Source: Aquificaceae bacterium (GTDB lineage: Bacteria > Aquificota > Aquificia > Aquificales > Aquificaceae). Taken from it: a stretch of 17,238 nucleotides of DNA. The position numbers and the translations under genes are program-made. Below, piece after piece: positions 14,664 through 17,238 of this stretch; position 1 is the stretch's first letter; each line of letters opens with the position of its first letter. The stretch is from assembly GCA_027049085.1 (NCBI GenBank), contig JALTVH010000143.1:1-17238 (forward strand), written 5' to 3'. The notes under the pieces are model-generated. The model was not told the DNA's origin and made no database searches. It saw only the letters and a program-made list of their open reading frames with translations.

Positions 14664-15080
14664 ATGAGAAGGCTGACCCTTTTGGTTCTTCTTCTGGCGG
14701 GGCTTGTACTGGCTACACAGGACAGGTGGTATCCTGATGTCAAGGAAGGCCTTGATGTTGCTAAAAAACAGAACAAACTTGTGATGTTTTACTTTTACGA
14801 GGAGACCTGCACTTACTGTAAGTACATGGAAGAAGTTGTATTTGTTGATCCAAAGGTAAGCACCTTTATGAGCAAAAATTTTGTGGTTGTGCCAATAGAC
14901 GTTGAGGACCCTCCCAAGGACCTTGACAGGAGACTGAGGGTCTTTGGAACCCCCCACTTTATGTTCCTGGATCCCTTCAGGAACAGGGTGATCTTTGAGA
15001 TCATCGGGATGCAGGAAACCGATGACTTCCTCAGGCTCATAAGGAGAGCCTGTCTGAAGTTTGAGAGGAGAAAGTGCTGA
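14664..15080 (+). CDS. Exported thioredoxin-fold protein (CxxC), SoxW/thioredoxin_2-like
   Basis: Protein of 138 residues. A signal peptide (MRRLTLLVLLLAGLVLA) is followed by a thioredoxin-like domain with the redox motif C49-TY-C52 (EETCTYCKYMEEVVF) and the cis-proline region GTPHFMFLD (Pro97). Two extra Cys sit at the end (C130 and the final residue C138). The pattern (cluster of aromatic residues before CxxC, then DPKVSTFMSKNFVVVPIDV) resembles thioredoxins of the SoxW/DUF255 type that act in the periplasm as reductants or disulfide handlers. It begins an operon with kdsC, lptC and lptA, so an envelope redox role is inferred. If no lipobox is used, the mature protein is soluble. The specific partner is unknown. 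Confidence 0.85.
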   Translation: MRRLTLLVLLLAGLVLATQDRWYPDVKEGLDVAKKQNKLVMFYFYEETCTYCKYMEEVVFVDPKVSTFMSKNFVVVPIDVEDPPKDLDRRLRVFGTPHFMFLDPFRNRVIFEIIGMQETDDFLRLIRRACLKFERRKC

Positions 15081-15081
15081 G

Positions 15082-15573
15082 TTGTCCCTGAAAGAAAGGG
15101 CAAAGAAGATAAAGATCCTCCTGATGGACGTTGACGGCGTCCTGACCGACGGGAGGCTTTACTACACAGAAGAGGGGGAGATGATAAAGGTCTTCAACGT
15201 TCACGATGGGCTCGGGATAAAAAGGATCCAGAAGGAAGGGATAAAAACAGGTGTCATCTCGGGAAGAGAGTCCCAGGCTCTCAGGAGCAGGCTTGAAGAG
15301 CTGGGAATTGAAGAAATTTTCATGGGAAAGCTGAAAAAGGACGGAATTCTGGATGAGATAACGAGAAGGCTCGGTCTTACCTATGACGAGGTAGCTTTTG
15401 TCGGTGATGACCTTGTTGACGTCCCCGTTCTAAAAAGGGTTGGCTTCCCCATCTGCGTTAGGAATTCGCCTGATGAGGTAAGGAAAGTCTGCCTTTATGA
15501 AACCATGCAGAAAGGTGGCGACGGTGCCATCAGGGAGGTTGTGGATCTTATAATTGAACTCAGAAGGAGATGA
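15082..15573 (+). CDS. kdsC: 3-deoxy-D-manno-octulosonate 8-phosphate (KDO8P) phosphatase
   Basis: HAD-family phosphatase that releases Kdo from KDO8P for the LPS inner core. The 163-residue protein begins MSLKERAKKIK from a TTG at 15082 with AGGAG upstream; an earlier TTG at 15061 would add seven residues but lie inside the previous gene. Motif I is MDVDGVLTDG (nucleophile Asp16, Asp18). Motif II is VISGR (Ser60), Lys83/Lys86 provide the motif III lysine, and VGDDLVD (Asp109, Asp110) is motif IV. The C-terminus GGDGAIREVVDLII matches KdsC. It has no cap domain and is of the size that forms the C0-type tetramer. It begins one base after the thioredoxin-like stop and overlaps lptC by 4 nt. Confidence 0.95.
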   Translation: MSLKERAKKIKILLMDVDGVLTDGRLYYTEEGEMIKVFNVHDGLGIKRIQKEGIKTGVISGRESQALRSRLEELGIEEIFMGKLKKDGILDEITRRLGLTYDEVAFVGDDLVDVPVLKRVGFPICVRNSPDEVRKVCLYETMQKGGDGAIREVVDLIIELRRR

Positions 15574-16067
15574 AGGCTTTCCTTTTTCACATCACATTTG
15601 CGGTCTTTTCGGTGATCTCCCTTGCATACATAGAAAAGATCAAGAAGGAATCAAGGATCATCACAAAAGAGAGCAGTATAGCAACCAACGTTTCCCTGAA
15701 GGTGTACGGCGAAGGCGGTCGAGAGTGGGAACTGAGGGGAGAGGAACTAATTTCCTTCGGGCAGGAAATCAGGATGAAAAGGGTACTCATAAGGTCTGAA
15801 GGGGGATACGTAATAAAGGCTGAGGAACTGGCCTTCAGGAAGGATAAAAACACTGCCCTCCTAACGGGTTCAGTAGAGATCAGGGGAAAGGCTCTCTTTG
15901 TAAAAACAGATAGGGCTTTTGCTGACCTCAACAGGAGCCTCGTAAGAGGAAACAGAGAGGTGAAGGTGTGGAAGGAAAGAAACTACATAGAGGGAAAGGG
16001 TTTTACAGCCTACCTCAACCCCCTGAAGGTTATAATAAGCGGAGCAAAGGCACAGCATGAGATGTAA
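15570..16067 (+). CDS. lptC: LPS transport bridge protein LptC
   Basis: Protein of 165 residues with one N-terminal membrane anchor (about 4-20, FLFHITFAVFSVISLAY) and a periplasmic beta-jellyroll-like domain. It passes LPS from the LptBFG transporter to LptA. Identification rests on the anchored OstA-like architecture (WELRGEELISF, MKRVLIRSEGGYVIKAEELAF, ALLTGSVEIRG), its length, and its place between kdsC and lptA, the classical order. The ATG overlaps the kdsC stop as ATGA, and the AAGGAG directly abuts the ATG, so translational coupling is likely. Its 3' end overlaps lptA by 11 bases. Sequence conservation in this family is low, so synteny carries much of the call. Confidence 0.88.
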   Translation: MKAFLFHITFAVFSVISLAYIEKIKKESRIITKESSIATNVSLKVYGEGGREWELRGEELISFGQEIRMKRVLIRSEGGYVIKAEELAFRKDKNTALLTGSVEIRGKALFVKTDRAFADLNRSLVRGNREVKVWKERNYIEGKGFTAYLNPLKVIISGAKAQHEM

Positions 16068-16497
16068 AGCTCTTTTACTCAGCATTCTGGCATTCCCACT
16101 GATCCTTTATGCCCAGCCGATCACGGGCGAGGCAAAGAATCTTGAGTTCAAGAAAGACAGGATCATATACAGCGGGAACGCACGACTGACAAGGGGGGAC
16201 ATGGTTCTTAAGGCAGACAGGGTCACGATCTTCCTCAATGAGAAGGGCAAACCTGTTAAGCTGGTTGCTGAAGGGAACGTTGATTACAGGGAGCCAAAGA
16301 GAAAGGCAAAGGCAGATTACGCAGAGTACGTTTTTGCAGAGGAGCTTATCATCCTGAGGGGAAAGGCTGTAGTTGAGGAGGACAAAAACATCCTTGAGGC
16401 AGAAGAGATAGTGTATGATAGGAAAAACGAAACCCTCAGGGCGCTCGGTAAGAACCGAAGGGTAAGGACTATTTACATAGAGGAGGAGAAGAAATGA
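16057..16497 (+). CDS. lptA: Periplasmic LPS transport protein LptA (OstA-like)
   Basis: Protein of 146 residues with a signal peptide (MRCKALLLSILAFPLILYA) and a single OstA-type beta-jellyroll domain. Typical repeats are visible: ITGEAKNLEFKKDRIIYSGN, ARLTRGDMVLKADRVTIF, VKLVAEGNVDY and ILRGKAVVEEDKNILEAEEI. LptA molecules bind LPS and link LptC to outer-membrane LptD. AAAGG six nt upstream serves the ATG, which lies inside the end of lptC. The stop overlaps the HU-like gene by 4 nt. No lptB follows, so the ATPase is encoded elsewhere. Confidence 0.92.
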   Translation: MRCKALLLSILAFPLILYAQPITGEAKNLEFKKDRIIYSGNARLTRGDMVLKADRVTIFLNEKGKPVKLVAEGNVDYREPKRKAKADYAEYVFAEELIILRGKAVVEEDKNILEAEEIVYDRKNETLRALGKNRRVRTIYIEEEKK

Positions 16498-16778
16498 AGA
16501 AGTCCGACATAACCCGGGAGATCGCAAAGAAGAGGGGAATAACTCACAGAAAGGCCCGCCTCATCGTTGATCAGGTCTTTCAGGCTATGTCGGAAGCGCT
16601 GACAAGGGGAGAGAAGGTAGAGATCAGAGGTCTCGGAACCTTCAAGATACGAAAAAAGCCCTCCCGCTTTGTAAAGGATCCAAGAACAGGTGTGGAGCTT
16701 TTTATAAAGGAAAGATACGTTCCCACCTTTAAAATGGGAAAACTCATGAAGAACCACCTAAATTCAAAGGGTAAATGA
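16494..16778 (+). CDS. HU/IHF-family DNA-bending protein
   Basis: Protein of 94 residues, full family length. Helices at about 3-14 and 18-38 are followed by VEIRGLGTFKIRKK (42-55), then the DNA arm with DPRTG (62-66) containing the intercalating Pro63, and the closing VPTFKMGKLMKNH. HU and IHF subunits dimerise and bend DNA; the family name cannot be refined to HU, IHF-alpha or IHF-beta from this alone. GGAGG precedes the ATG, which overlaps the lptA stop by 4 nt, and its own stop overlaps the next ATG. Its place inside a lipopolysaccharide operon is an odd pairing, since HU/IHF genes are more often separate. Confidence 0.94.
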   Translation: MKKSDITREIAKKRGITHRKARLIVDQVFQAMSEALTRGEKVEIRGLGTFKIRKKPSRFVKDPRTGVELFIKERYVPTFKMGKLMKNHLNSKGK

Positions 16779-17238
16779 AGTATGATGTTCTGGTCGTAGG
16801 CGCCGGACCTGCCGGAGCAACCGCTGGCTGGGTCCTTGCCAGAGCTGGTCTTAAGGTTCTGATAGTTGATTTCAAAAAAAAGCCGGGCGTTCCCGTCCAG
16901 TGTGCTGAGTTTGTCCCCCTTCAGCTGAGCCACAGGTTTCCCGAGTTCTTCCCCGCTTATGTCTTAGCCCAGAAGGTTGAAAGCATGGTACATTTCACAC
17001 CATGGGGAGAGATTGTCACAATGCCTTCAGAGGGTTTCGTCCTGAAAAGGAACCTTTTTGACGCAAACATTGTAGATCTTGCTGTTAAGGAAGGTGCAAC
17101 GCTCATGATGAGGACCTTCTTCAAAGGCTTTGAGGGAAACAGGGCGGTGCTTGAGAGAATTGATGGGAGGGAGATTCTAAAGGTTGAAGCGGACTTCGTT
17201 ATAGGTGCTGACGGTCCAAGGTCAAGACTGGCAAGGCT
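16775..17238 (+). CDS. Geranylgeranyl-reductase-family FAD oxidoreductase, N-terminal 154 residues (partial)
   Basis: The gene starts ATGAAGTATGATG and runs off the right edge. The first 32 residues are a Rossmann FAD site (VLVVGAGPAGATA, ending with Asp32). A CxE-type motif follows (VPVQCAEF, Cys43, Glu45), which is characteristic of geranylgeranyl reductase and related flavoproteins, and the FAD pyrophosphate motif GADGPRSRL is at 144-152. Family members reduce prenyl double bonds in isoprenoid lipids, quinones or chlorophyll precursors, or act on other substrates. The ATG overlaps the HU-like stop by 4 nt and AAAGGG is just upstream. The substrate is unknown, and the C-terminal substrate domain is not in the window. 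Confidence 0.85.
   Translation, partial: MKYDVLVVGAGPAGATAGWVLARAGLKVLIVDFKKKPGVPVQCAEFVPLQLSHRFPEFFPAYVLAQKVESMVHFTPWGEIVTMPSEGFVLKRNLFDANIVDLAVKEGATLMMRTFFKGFEGNRAVLERIDGREILKVEADFVIGADGPRSRLAR

Noticed and set aside
14637..14957. N-terminal extension of the pyrK open frame
   Set aside because: It is antisense to the signal peptide and CxxC region of the thioredoxin-like gene and unlike any PyrK; the ATG at 14636 gives the normal length.

Overview
This window reads as an ordinary, gene-dense bacterial chromosome segment. The genes are tightly packed and many join through 1-4 nt start/stop overlaps. Proteins are rich in Glu, Lys, Ile and Val. Lipopolysaccharide genes (kdsC, lptC, lptA) show a diderm cell envelope, and the chemosensory and PilZ genes suggest surface behaviour or motility. 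A thermophilic or deep-branching diderm, perhaps Aquificota-like, is my guess; this assignment is inference only. I see no insertion sequence, phage gene, tRNA, rRNA or CRISPR array. No stretch longer than about 140 bases lacks a gene.

Region 1 (1-6882, all on the minus strand) is a chemosensory operon. Read in the direction of transcription it holds a degenerate receiver protein, a possible 20-codon micro-ORF, a soluble chemoreceptor built from two tandem signalling hairpins, a protein of three CheW domains, a second soluble chemoreceptor-like protein with a Cys cluster and a CheZ-like DxxxQ motif, a CheY, and a CheA that runs off the left edge. None of these proteins has a membrane segment, and no CheR or CheB is in view. 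This is the most unusual part of the window. It looks like a cytoplasmic signalling array whose parts have been fused or duplicated.

Region 2 (6967-8491) has a small ribbon-helix-helix regulator on the minus strand, divergent from a YcgR-like PilZ protein on the plus strand. The 145-base gap between them carries two dyads that could be operators.

Region 3 (7388-13316, plus strand) continues from PilZ into lemA, a DUF2207 membrane protein, a DegT-family aminotransferase and accC (biotin carboxylase). These genes are nearly contiguous and probably co-transcribed although their functions look unrelated. It ends in an 11-base tail-to-tail overlap with region 4.

Region 4 (13306-14636, minus strand) is pyrK (electron-transfer subunit of dihydroorotate dehydrogenase B) coupled to ribE (riboflavin synthase). 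Both concern flavins, but no pyrD is adjacent.

Region 5 (14664 to the right edge, plus strand) starts only 27 bases from pyrK. It encodes an exported thioredoxin-fold protein, KdsC, LptC, LptA, an HU/IHF-type protein and the start of a geranylgeranyl-reductase-family flavoprotein, in one continuous chain of overlapping or abutting genes. KdsC makes Kdo for lipopolysaccharide, and LptC and LptA are parts of the bridge that carries LPS across the periplasm.
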